Part shown: in pieces, positions 1 through 5,777 of the stretch
Numbering within the stretch: position 1 is the stretch's first letter
Layout: each line of letters begins with the position of its first letter
Source: Methanosarcina sp.
GTDB taxonomy: Archaea > Halobacteriota > Methanosarcinia > Methanosarcinales > Methanosarcinaceae
NCBI GenBank assembly: GCA_017883485.1
Contig: JADGNM010000056.1
Coordinates: 1-10,647, forward strand
DNA: 10,647 nt
Reading direction: 5' to 3'
Notes under the pieces: generated by a model
Told to the model about the DNA's origin: nothing
Databases searched by the model: none
Seen by the model: only the letters and a program-made list of their open reading frames with translations
Position numbers and translations under genes: made by a program

Positions 1-714
1 AAGCATCATCATTGACCTCATACGCCAAATATTATCTTTGCAGTGAAATCGATGACAGCTATTGGAGTAACTGTCTAATATGACATAGTCATGATAATAC
101 TTGCACTCGTATCTTTTCATCAATTTGCCAGTGTGGCCTATGCTGGTATTAATTTGAAAATAATTAAATTTTTTTTTAAGACGATCATAAGCTTTTCTCA
201 TGAAAAAAGAATTTTTATCGTTACAATCAAAAAACAGTAACGAAAGATGAGGATAGTTTTTAAAAAGATTCAGTGCAGTAATGGATTCCTTTCCGCCACT
301 CATGGAAATAGTAACGTTTTCTAGTTGTCTGGTTTTAATGAACATTCCGGGAAGAGCAGGTTCATGGTCTATTTCCCAGGACGTATCTAAGAAAAACAGC
401 TCTATTTTTTCAAAATAAGCTCTTTCCAATGATGCTTCTTCGTACACCCATTTCCAAAGTTCTAGCTGCTCGTCGGAAAGAGATAATGCATTTATTATTA
501 TTTTCCTGGGTAGACAAATTACTGCGATATCAACCAGAAAAGAAAGGCCGATATGGCCTGAGACTAACTCTTTCGATTCATCATCAATTTCTATCCTTGC
601 ATGATTAGCGGATATCCAGAACGAGTATTCTTCGTTATCAATCTGATAATAAAACCTGAAGCCTTTTTTTGTGGGTTCGAAATTTTTATATACTAATACT
701 TCGGCTCGTTTCAT
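1..714 (-). CDS. PP-loop ATP-pyrophosphatase-type protein, 3' end outside the window
   Basis: The frame is open for 238 codons from ATG at 714 to the left edge, with no stop, so the C-terminus is missing. Residues 1-130 form an unrecognised, probably beta-rich N-terminal region containing ISANHARIEIDDE. Residues 137-144 read SMSGGKES, the SGGxxS nucleotide-binding loop of PP-loop ATP pyrophosphatases (QueC, TilS, NAD synthetase and PAPS reductase relatives), which adenylate a substrate and release pyrophosphate. A hydrophobic strand, LSLLFFDCND (about 157-166), follows as expected for the Rossmann-like fold. Cys and His residues cluster at 204-225 (YECKYYH, SCHRFHC) and could be structural or metal-binding. 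No transmembrane segment is seen. The substrate cannot be named: QueC-like enzymes, QatC-type defence proteins and MurL-like epimerases also pair a PP-loop with extra domains. The start has no Shine-Dalgarno but a TATA box about 26 bases upstream. The PP-loop call is fairly secure; the function is open. Confidence 0.7.
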   Translation of the reverse strand, partial: MKRAEVLVYKNFEPTKKGFRFYYQIDNEEYSFWISANHARIEIDDESKELVSGHIGLSFLVDIAVICLPRKIIINALSLSDEQLELWKWVYEEASLERAYFEKIELFFLDTSWEIDHEPALPGMFIKTRQLENVTISMSGGKESITALNLFKNYPHLSLLFFDCNDKNSFFMRKAYDRLKKKFNYFQINTSIGHTGKLMKRYECKYYHDYVILDSYSNSCHRFHCKDNIWRMRSMMML

Positions 715-735
715 AGTTATTAAGAGAGATTACTG

Positions 736-744
736 AAATATAAA
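736..744 (-). promoter_or_regulatory. TATA box for the PP-loop gene
   Basis: On the minus strand this reads TTTATATTT, an archaeal TATA-like element centred about 26 bases before the ATG at 714. That is the usual TATA-to-transcription-start distance, so the transcript would begin at or next to the start codon. No GGAGG-like site lies between box and ATG. The region is AT-rich, so a chance match is possible. Confidence 0.4.
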
Positions 745-805
745 CCTATTAATTCTGCAAATTCGTTAATTCCTTCACCTTTAGCAAGAAAGAAGTTTTA
801 TATGG

Positions 806-1126
806 TTAAAGATACTGCTTCCAGTAACGGTATGCTTTAACATAACCTTCCCAAAGTGTAAAATCGTCCCATTCTTCAAAATCTTCTTCCCCGGTTCCCA
901 AACAGATTCTGCTCTCAAAAGCAGAAAAGTCCATTTCGTATTTTTGTTTCATTTCAGCTATCTTTTTGTTGTAGTAATTTATTTTCTGTTCAGCCTTGTC
1001 ATGCACAAGCCGCTGTAAGACCTCCTGCTCATCTTTATACAGTCCTGTCTTAACCATCTTGCTTATAGGTTCGAAGATTTTTCTGGGGACCCTCTTATTT
1101 TTTTTTGCGTCTCCCACTATTACCAC
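806..1126 (-). CDS. small antitoxin-like helical protein (106 residues from a GTG start)
   Basis: From GTG at 1126 the product begins MVIVGDAKKNKRVPRKIFEP and continues with ISKMVKTGLYKDEQEVLQRL. It then has a basic helical stretch with a KYEMDFSAFE motif and an acidic end, EEDFEEWDDF, followed by aromatic-rich residues. The pattern of a short beta-strand and basic arm, a helical core and an acidic WDD tail recalls small archaeal antitoxin-type proteins, such as partners of TumE/DUF6516 toxins. This is recognition from memory, not a search. No toxin is visible: the next gene on the strand encodes a PP-loop protein 91 bases away with its own TATA box. The same frame stays open upstream to about 1372 without an ATG, and a TTG at 1237 would give 143 residues. 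The GTG is preferred because an excellent TATA box sits 25-34 bases upstream of it and the conserved-looking part starts there. Function is uncertain. Confidence 0.6.
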   Translation of the reverse strand: MVIVGDAKKNKRVPRKIFEPISKMVKTGLYKDEQEVLQRLVHDKAEQKINYYNKKIAEMKQKYEMDFSAFESRICLGTGEEDFEEWDDFTLWEGYVKAYRYWKQYL

Positions 1127-1150
1127 CTGATTAGCCTTACTCTCTTCCGC

Positions 1151-1160
1151 TTTATATATT
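1151..1160 (-). promoter_or_regulatory. TATA box for the antitoxin-like gene
   Basis: The minus strand reads AATATATAAA, close to the archaeal TATA consensus. Its centre is about 29 bases above the GTG at 1126, so transcription would start only a few bases before that codon. This supports the short form of the protein: a start at 1237 would lie upstream of this promoter. Confidence 0.4.
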
Positions 1161-1572
1161 GTATACCCTTCCGCTATTTTCCTTAAAGTAATATTCCTGA
1201 ACTCAATGAAATAAATTTCAAAGTTCAAAAAAAACAAAGCTAGATATAAGCGTTGTCGACTTGTGTTCCCCCCAACAAGGTCATATTTTGTTCGCTGTTG
1301 GATATTTAATTTATGTTCTTTAAACTTTATATAATTTTTGGGAATTAAATATTTAGTGTCCGGATTTAGCCTTTACCATAAAATGGGAAATAATTTAAGA
1401 CAGTACGTAGAGAATTATCGTATGATTGGAGCAATAGTAAGACCAGTTAAATACATAACATCCGCTTCCGTTCACGGGCTTTGGCAAACAGAGAGCCTCT
1501 GGTATAGTATGAAAAAGAGAAGCTCTATCGACAGAGTGCAAAGCTCTCGACAGCTATTCTTCCTTTTCTGCG
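1161..1572. other. stretch without a confident gene
   Basis: Frames are open here on both strands but none convinces. The minus-strand frame entering the antitoxin-like gene has no ATG. A plus-strand frame of 89 codons (TTG 1338 or ATG 1383, to 1607) has no ribosome binding site and no recognisable domain, and runs antisense into the end of the next gene. A TATA-like TTTATATAA lies at 1326-1334 on the plus strand. A short imperfect direct repeat is present: AAGCTCTATCGACAG at 1520-1534 and AAGCTCTCGACAG at 1541-1553. Confidence 0.5.
1512..1526 (-). terminator. possible terminator of the LURP-one-related gene
   Basis: About 46 bases below the stop of the gene at 1573-2097, the minus strand has a small hairpin, AGAG-CTT-CTCT, running directly into TTTT. 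Archaeal RNA polymerase stops at such T-tracts even without a stem. The stem is only four base pairs and the tract is short, so this is weak. Confidence 0.22.
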
Positions 1573-2097
1573 TCAATCGTGCGCCATCTGGTCTATTGAT
1601 ACCGTAATTGCAAGGATAAGCGCATCATCCTGTCCTGGAGAAATTTCCACCCCATATGTATCCCTTATATCGAACCATTTTTTCGAGACTTCTGCAATTC
1701 GTTCTCCTTCGGACTCGATATGGTACTCGTGATCCAGAATATCGCCACTGATTTCCATATCAGGTCCGTCTGGAATCTCAACCTTCCACCTGTCTCGCAT
1801 AATACTAATAAGAGCTTTTTTGACTGTTCCGGCCACGCCATCGTCCGCCCGTATTATATCCATCGTAGCCCTGATTTTGAGTAGTCTCTCCTGAATTTTA
1901 TACAGGTCATTTCCCTGAATATCCTTGAGAATAAAAGTCTCACGCAAGCGCAATGCCTTTCCATCCACATAAAATTCACGCTTTCCTTTTTCATTCTCAA
2001 TCCAGTAGTCGTCTCCGATGGAAAGGAGTTTTTCATGCATCTTGTAGACGTGTTTGCTCTCTCCTCCACGGCCTCTGTGGCTTTCCGGTCCTTTCAT
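1573..2097 (-). CDS. LURP-one-related (LOR/YxjI) family protein
   Basis: The product has 174 residues. After a short polar leader it shows the family pattern: YKMHEKLLSIGDDYWIE, then YVDGKALRLRETFILKD, then DLYKIQERLLKIRATMDI, then a VEIPDGPDMEISGDILDHEY stretch. It ends with the hallmark IAEVSKKWF, followed by DTYGVEI and DDALILAITVSIDQM. LOR proteins (PF04525) adopt a tubby-like beta-barrel around a central hydrophobic helix; the final ALILAITVSI helix fits that and is not taken as a true membrane anchor. The biochemical role of prokaryotic members is not established; lipid or nucleotide binding has been suggested from the fold. The length is normal for the family. The ATG at 2097 is supported by AGGAGT eight bases... 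upstream (2105-2110). The gene stands alone between non-coding stretches. The family call is confident; the function is unknown. Confidence 0.88.
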   Translation of the reverse strand: MKGPESHRGRGGESKHVYKMHEKLLSIGDDYWIENEKGKREFYVDGKALRLRETFILKDIQGNDLYKIQERLLKIRATMDIIRADDGVAGTVKKALISIMRDRWKVEIPDGPDMEISGDILDHEYHIESEGERIAEVSKKWFDIRDTYGVEISPGQDDALILAITVSIDQMAHD

Positions 2098-2104
2098 TAA
2101 GATT

Positions 2105-2110
2105 ACTCCT
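2105..2110 (-). promoter_or_regulatory. ribosome binding site of the LURP-one-related gene
   Basis: The minus strand reads AGGAGT, seven bases before the ATG at 2097. It is one of the clear Shine-Dalgarno sites in the window and fixes the start of this gene. Confidence 0.7.
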
Positions 2111-2491
2111 TTTTACTTCCTTTATTATTGAGCCCAGGGGCCTTCATTTGCAGAGGCCGCCTATTAATTCTATCATATGACCGGAGGGCATAGTACTCAT
2201 TCACCTTTCCACATGGAAAACCGCAATAATACTCAAATCTGCCCCCCAATATGGTCTAAACTTAGAACTCTTCGAATTGGTCCACATTTATTCCCCCAAT
2301 GAGTGCATAAATACATGTAATATATCGAATTGGTTTATAACACATATAATATATCGAATTGGTTTATTATTCTATCTTACGCTCATATGAGCTTTAAGGG
2401 AGAGATTTTGAACTAAACCGTTTAGCTACTGCCTTAAATATCGCCTTTTGACCGCAGAATATTGAATTCTCAATTTAAAATGCTCTTTCGG
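2111..2491. other. non-coding stretch with repeats and small dyads
   Basis: No gene is seen between the LURP-one-related gene and the alcohol dehydrogenase remnant. The stretch holds a hairpin-like GGCCT/AGGCC pair (2139-2143 and 2154-2158), a dyad TTTCC-ACAT-GGAAA (2206-2219), a single ACCAATTCGA on the minus strand (2272-2281), and the direct repeat pair at 2313-2369. TATA-like ATATATTA sequences sit inside the repeats. The gap probably contains the upstream control region of the minus-strand gene at 1573-2097, but no single promoter could be fixed. Confidence 0.5.
2313..2369. repeat. 28-base direct repeat pair, period 29
   Basis: Positions 2313-2340 and 2342-2369 are near-identical direct copies with a 29-base period. 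They differ at 2317 versus 2346 (G/A) and in the last two bases. Each copy holds ATATATCGAATTGGTTTAT. The core TCGAATTGGT (ACCAATTCGA on the minus strand) occurs a third time at 2272-2281. Two TATA-like cores with an adjacent invariant box would suit a regulator-bound promoter, but the function is not known. Confidence 0.7.
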
Positions 2492-3449
2492 TCACAAAGC
2501 TCTTCTGTAAATCTCGACAATTTCCTCTTTTGAGAGCTCTCTGGGATTTGTGAGCCTGCAGTCATCCTTCATAGCATTCTCAGCCAAAAGTTCGAGTTCT
2601 TCTTCTTTTGCCCCAAGCTCCTTTAAACCTGAGGGAATTCCAATGTCCGCTGCAAGCTTTTTAATCGCATCTATGGCTCTGTCTGCAGCTTCCTCAGGGT
2701 TCAGTCCCTCAACTTTTTCCCCATTGCCTTTGCTATATCGGCAAAACGTTCCGGGACTACCTGCTTGTTATATGTCTCTACATAAGGCAGAAGAATTGCA
2801 TTACAAACCCCATGCGGAAGGTTATAATAACCTCCGAGCTGATGGGCCATAGAATGAACATAACCGAGGCTTGCGTTATTGAAAGCAATCCCAGCAAGAT
2901 ATTCGGCATGTGCCATCATGTCTCTTGTACTGATGTCCTCCCCATGAGCAACAGCTTCACGCAGGTATTTAGAGATAAGCTCAATTGCCTTGATAGCAGC
3001 AGCATCAGTAGTCGGAGGAGCCATAGTGGAAACATAAGCCTCAACTGCATGGGTTAAGGCGTCCATTCCGGTTGCAGCCGTAAGAGCAGGCGGCATACTT
3101 ACCATAAGCTCAGGGTCATTAACTGCCAAGTCAGGTTTATGCGCGGGTCGACAATCGCCATTTTGATGTGTCTCTCCGTGTCCGTAATGATTGTAAAACT
3201 CGTCATCTCGCTTGCGGTACCCGTAGTTGTGTTTGCCGTAATAAGTGGAGGAATTCCTTTAGTAACTTTCCCGACGCCTTCATAATCATTGATCAGTCCA
3301 CCATTGTATACCACAATGCCAACTGCCTTTGCACAGTCCATCGGGCTTCCTCCCCCTACGGCAATTATAATATTACAGTCTTCTTTTCTGTAAATATCTG
3401 CTCCTTCCATAGCTGAAGAATGTCGAAAGGTGCTTCTCCCAAAAAGCAA
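2492..3449 (-). pseudogene. iron-containing alcohol dehydrogenase, truncated and twice frameshifted
   Basis: Three minus-strand frames join into one group III (iron-dependent) alcohol dehydrogenase. Frame one (3449 to about 3138) holds MEGADIYRKEDCNIIIAVGG with the nucleotide-binding GGGSPMDCAK, then [20 protein letters not shown] and IVDPRI. Frame two (about 3138 to 2722) holds [11 protein letters not shown], the metal-binding [11 protein letters not shown] (Asp and His ligands), [15 protein letters not shown] (two His ligands) and [10 protein letters not shown]. Frame three (to the TGA at 2492) holds [19 protein letters not shown] and the end LTNPRELSKEEIVEIYRRAL. Each frame change fits loss of one base from a homopolymer: at TTT 3136-3138 and at CCCC 2719-2722 (plus-strand bases). 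GGGSP lies near residue 33 instead of about 95-100, so roughly the first 60-80 residues of the enzyme are missing or replaced; no ATG or binding site precedes it. An intact enzyme would interconvert alcohols and aldehydes with NAD(P)H. The remnant is surely inactive as encoded, though the two indels could be sequencing errors. Confidence 0.88.
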
Positions 3450-3751
3450 GTGGTTCTAAAATTAGGCGTATAAACGTATTAAAATATGCTACCTGTTAAT
3501 CAATTCTCTTGTCATTATTAAGCTATTCTACTGTTTCTTGTTCTTCAGCACTCATGAGAATAGTTATTTGAGAAAGGAATGTATTGTTAACCTATTGTCA
3601 CGCCTTTAATTGTTGCAATAAAAACCACTTTGTAGCTCATTTTATAGTTGCGTTATTTAGCCTTGTGACTATAGTATACTCGAGTAAGGATAACTATTAT
3701 GATAACCTTAGATAGATGCGAACCCAATGCTACTTTCAAATAATCCTTTTC
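3450..3751. other. non-coding stretch, no gene seen
   Basis: This AT-rich gap of about 300 bases separates the dehydrogenase remnant from the end of the next response regulator gene. Only very short frames occur, such as a ten-codon minus-strand ATG frame near 3526-3556. The missing N-terminal coding part of the dehydrogenase is not recognisable here in any frame. No transposase or inverted terminal repeat was seen that would explain its loss. Confidence 0.5.
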
Positions 3752-4111
3752 TCACGTCAAATGGAACATTGTATTAATACATTCCAGTAATCTGCTTTCT
3801 GTTTGCCCCTTAACAAAGAAATCATGGGCACCCTTTTCTACAGAATAAGCTCCAATTTCTTCATCATTCGAGCCAGATAAGATAATTATGGGAATCAGCG
3901 GAGTTTCATTGTGAATTCTGAAAAAAGTGTTGATTCCATCGCTATCCGGCAATGATAGGTCTGACAAAATTACATCAAAACGTTGCTTTTTAAGGATATC
4001 TAAAGCTTCATTGAGTGTTCCGACATTTTTAAGTTCATAAGAAAAGTTGGCAAACTCTTCGAGATGCTCTTCAATTAGATAAGCATCGCCGGGATTATCC
4101 TCGATAAGCAT
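3752..4111 (-). CDS. single-domain response regulator (receiver domain only)
   Basis: The 119-residue product is one CheY-like receiver domain. It keeps the acidic pair E4-D5 (MLIEDNPGDAYLIEEHL), the phospho-acceptor D51 in DVILSDLSLPDSDG, the Ser/Thr position S79 in IIILSGSND, and the conserved Lys K101 in FFVKG. There is no output domain, so it probably relays phosphate or acts by protein contact. The TESRLLECINTMFHLT end is where longer relatives usually continue into PAS or kinase parts, so this may be a shortened hybrid regulator; the sequence after the TGA shows no PAS domain. The ATG at 4111 leaves almost nothing before strand one. GGGGGAG is 12 bases upstream (4124-4130), rather far, and an in-frame TAG at about 4137-4139 excludes a much longer form. 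It lies 145 bases below the Rcp1-like gene on the same strand and has its own TATA-like box. Partner kinase inferred, not shown. Confidence 0.9.
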   Translation of the reverse strand: MLIEDNPGDAYLIEEHLEEFANFSYELKNVGTLNEALDILKKQRFDVILSDLSLPDSDGINTFFRIHNETPLIPIIILSGSNDEEIGAYSVEKGAHDFFVKGQTESRLLECINTMFHLT

Positions 4112-4123
4112 GATTTTGATGTT

Positions 4124-4130
4124 CTCCCCC
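4124..4130 (-). promoter_or_regulatory. ribosome binding site of the single-domain regulator, unusually spaced
   Basis: The minus strand reads GGGGGAG, 12 bases before the ATG at 4111. The spacing is longer than usual, but no other ATG, GTG or TTG lies between this site and the ATG in the same frame. Confidence 0.5.
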
Positions 4131-4217
4131 GTAATCGTCTACCCCCACAAGAGTTACTTGACCTTAGAGACTTATTAGTTTATGGGTCTTTGATTGATGG
4201 CGGTTAATTAAGACATT

Positions 4218-4227
4218 TATTATATAC
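4218..4227 (-). promoter_or_regulatory. TATA box upstream of the single-domain regulator
   Basis: The minus strand reads GTATATAATA within an AT-rich gap. Its centre is about 110 bases above the ATG at 4111, predicting a leader of about 85 bases. This would let the regulator be transcribed apart from the Rcp1-like gene upstream. Confidence 0.35.
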
Positions 4228-4256
4228 TCTCATAATATATTAATACGCTTCTGGTC

Positions 4257-4697
4257 TTATTTCGATGGTAATTTTACGATCTCAAGCCAGAAACTCTCTA
4301 TTGATCCAACTACCTTTATGAATTGGTCGAAGTCAAGAGGTTTTGTAACATAAGCATTGGCATGAAGTTCATAAGCTCTTGTGATATCGTTTTCAGCACT
4401 AGAACTAGTTAAAATTATTACCGGTATGTTTTTAAGGTTAATATCCTCTTTTATTTCTCTAAGAACTTCACGTCCATCTTTTTTCGGTAAATTCAAATCA
4501 AGAAGAATTATATCTGGGCGTCGGGAACCTGAAAACTTCCCTTCAGCATGTAAATAGAGCATTGCCTCTTCACCGTCTTCAGCAACATGAAGACTGTTCT
4601 TAATTTTTGCCTCTTCAAATACTTCTTCAATTAATCCAACGTCTCCTTTATTGTCTTCAACTAACAGGATTTCTACCGGTTTGCCTATAATCACCAT
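4257..4697 (-). CDS. Rcp1-like single-domain response regulator
   Basis: The 146-residue product is a receiver of the type paired with phytochrome-like and other [13 protein letters not shown] kinases. It shows [18 protein letters not shown] (acidic pair E14-D15), [13 protein letters not shown], the phospho-acceptor D67 in [20 protein letters not shown]97-S98 in VIILTSSS, and K119 in [12 protein letters not shown]. It ends in an [12 protein letters not shown] tail characteristic of Rcp1 relatives. The conserved switch residues are all present and there is no output domain, so it acts as a phosphate acceptor and relay in the cytoplasm. The ATG at 4697 is chosen over an in-frame non-ATG start at 4769 because GAGGAAG sits eight bases upstream and the family homology begins there. 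It is transcribed divergently from the multi-PAS kinase whose ATG is 510 bases away; that kinase lacks its own receiver, making this the most likely partner. Pairing is inference. Confidence 0.93.
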   Translation of the reverse strand: MVIIGKPVEILLVEDNKGDVGLIEEVFEEAKIKNSLHVAEDGEEAMLYLHAEGKFSGSRRPDIILLDLNLPKKDGREVLREIKEDINLKNIPVIILTSSSAENDITRAYELHANAYVTKPLDFDQFIKVVGSIESFWLEIVKLPSK

Positions 4698-4705
4698 TTT
4701 TAAAA

Positions 4706-4712
4706 CTTCCTC
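4706..4712 (-). promoter_or_regulatory. ribosome binding site of the Rcp1-like regulator
   Basis: The minus strand reads GAGGAAG followed by eight bases (TTTTAAAA) and the ATG at 4697. It decides the start, removing 24 residues from the longest possible frame. Confidence 0.65.
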
Positions 4713-5195
4713 TAACGATAAGTTAAACAAAAATTTTGTAACTATTCCGCCAGTGAAGAACAATATCAATAACCATCTTCTTTAAGATTTGATGGAAAAA
4801 TTAGATGATATGTTATTCCAGTTTTACTTGGATTGACAGTTACACGTACTTAAGAATTTAAAATCATTATCTTTGACTTATTTTGGACTTTATTATCAAT
4901 GGAACTTCATTATATAATGTTTCTCATATGTTATCATGGTAACACTATTTTAGCCATTTATTTCTGAAGAAAAGTGACTTATCGTTCTGATTCCGTTCCT
5001 TCAATCGATATCTTTACAGAACCCATTACAAAAAAACAAGAAAGTAAATATAGCAATATGACTCACAACTAAAGATACATAACACGTATGGTATACATGA
5101 TGATTTCAATTAATTTGCTAATGGTTGAATAGTTAATCTAGTTACTGCTATTGAAGTAAGCATATTGCCGCCAAGTAAAAGTAGCCTGAAGAGGA
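4713..5195. other. divergent control region between regulator and kinase genes
   Basis: No gene is seen in this stretch of nearly 500 bases between the divergent Rcp1-like regulator and the multi-PAS kinase. It must carry both promoters. Candidate elements are the symmetric TATA-like site at 4908-4919 and the adjacent dyad TGTTA-TCATGG-TAACA at 4929-4944. A weaker AAATATAG lies near 5045-5052 on the plus strand. No structured RNA or riboswitch was recognised. Confidence 0.5.
4908..4919. promoter_or_regulatory. palindromic TATA-like element in the divergent promoter region
   Basis: CATTATATAATG is a perfect 12-base palindrome with a TATA core readable on both strands. Used leftwards it would give the Rcp1-like gene a leader of roughly 190 bases. 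Used rightwards it would give the kinase a leader of roughly 270 bases. Long leaders are known in Methanosarcina. The dyad at 4929-4944, just beyond it, could bind a regulator. Confidence 0.3.
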
Positions 5196-5202
5196 AGAGG
5201 AG
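5196..5202 (+). promoter_or_regulatory. ribosome binding site of the kinase gene
   Basis: AGAGGAG lies five bases before the ATG at 5208, inside a purine-rich run. It is a strong site and marks 5208 as the true start of the kinase locus. The internal ATG at 5743 has no comparable site. Confidence 0.75.
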
Positions 5203-5207
5203 CAAAA

Positions 5208-5777
5208 ATGGAGCAATTTCCGGCAAAGAACCCGAATCCTGTGCTACGTGCAGGAAAGGATGGTACTGTTCTTTACTCAAATGTGGCTGGTGAGCCCTTA
5301 TTACACGAATGGGGCGTGAATATAGGCGAAAAAATACCTTCTGATATCATAGATGTTGTGCAAAGGGTAATTTCCCAGAATAGCCCGGAAAAAATTGAAA
5401 TTAAAGCAGGAAATAGCGTATACTTGGTTTCGTTTCACCCATTACCCGAAGAGGAATGCGTAAACTTGTATGGATTCGATATAAGTGACCAGAAAGAGCT
5501 TGAAGATAAATTGCGCGAGGCTTACGAGAATCTCCAGTTGCAATCGGAAGAGTTGCAGACTCAGTCAGAAGAGCTTCAGGTACAAAATGAGGAGTTGCAG
5601 TCTCAGTCCGAAATACTCAGTGAAGCATATGAAGCTCTGAATAAAAGCGAGGAAAAGTATCGCAACATCGTAGAGACAGCTAATGAAGGTATCTGGTTAG
5701 CTGATGCTGAAGCCAAGATTACTTACACTAATAAGAAAATAGATGTTAGGCTACAGTTCAGAAGAATTGATCGGTAG
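5208..5777 (+). CDS. N-terminal fragment of a split multi-PAS sensor kinase
   Basis: This 189-residue product is the front end of the kinase that continues at 5743-10413. Residues 8-95 form a degenerate PAS-like domain ([20 protein letters not shown] to [16 protein letters not shown]). Residues 103-144 form a coiled coil of QSEELQ heptads ending [13 protein letters not shown]. Residues 145-177 are the first third of a canonical PAS domain ([19 protein letters not shown]). The last 12 residues (from [12 protein letters not shown]) are out-of-frame sequence caused by a 5-base deletion at 5740/5741, and the frame ends at TAG 5775-5777. Start and ribosome binding site are strong, so this stub may still be made, but without a kinase core it has no obvious activity beyond possible coiled-coil interaction. 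It overlaps the next frame by 35 bases. It may be better annotated, together with the next entry, as one disrupted gene. Reading the deletion as a sequencing error is less likely for five bases but cannot be excluded. Confidence 0.8.
   Translation: MEQFPAKNPNPVLRAGKDGTVLYSNVAGEPLLHEWGVNIGEKIPSDIIDVVQRVISQNSPEKIEIKAGNSVYLVSFHPLPEEECVNLYGFDISDQKELEDKLREAYENLQLQSEELQTQSEELQVQNEELQSQSEILSEAYEALNKSEEKYRNIVETANEGIWLADAEAKITYTNKKIDVRLQFRRIDR
5532..5615 (+). repeat. 21-base tandem repeat coding for QSEELQ heptads (4 units)
   Basis: Four units of 21 bases encode [21 protein letters not shown] and LQSQSEI. The seven-residue period with Leu and charged or Gln positions is that of a parallel coiled coil, a common signalling helix between PAS domains. 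The units are diverged at third codon positions. A longer five-unit version lies at 8332-8436. Confidence 0.85.
5740..5741 (+). other. site of a 5-base deletion splitting the kinase gene
   Basis: The sequence around this point matches the paralogous PAS module at 8551-8580, except that five bases equivalent to GGCAG (8562-8566) are absent. The paralogue reads AAGATGGCAGAGATGTTAGG; here it is AAAATAGATGTTAGG. Restoring five bases joins the upstream frame (codon K177) to the downstream frame through M-A-E before MLGYSSEEL, giving one protein of about 1736 residues. The deletion also creates a TAG (5740-5742) in the downstream frame directly before the ATG at 5743. Confidence 0.85.

Noticed and set aside
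1127..1237. N-terminal extension of the antitoxin-like protein to a TTG at 1237
   Set aside because: There is no ribosome site, and a strong TATA box lies inside the extension; the short GTG form is more likely.
1338..1607. Plus-strand frame of 89 codons with a TATA-like TTTATATAA just upstream (1326-1334)
   Set aside because: It starts with TTG (or ATG 1383 without a ribosome site), has no recognisable domain, and its end is antisense to the well-supported LURP-one-related gene.
2313..2369. CRISPR array
   Set aside because: There are only two full repeats separated by one base, with no spacers and no cas genes.
3410..3480. Insertion sequence end responsible for loss of the dehydrogenase N-terminus
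   Set aside because: No terminal inverted repeat, target duplication or transposase fragment could be seen.
4698..4769. Longer form of the Rcp1-like regulator starting at 4769
   Set aside because: The start is not ATG, the extra 24 residues do not belong to the receiver fold, and a strong ribosome site precedes the ATG at 4697.
5736..5777. Programmed ribosomal frameshift joining the two kinase frames
   Set aside because: No slippery motif or downstream structure was recognised, and the 5-base gap against the internal paralogue is explained more simply by a deletion.
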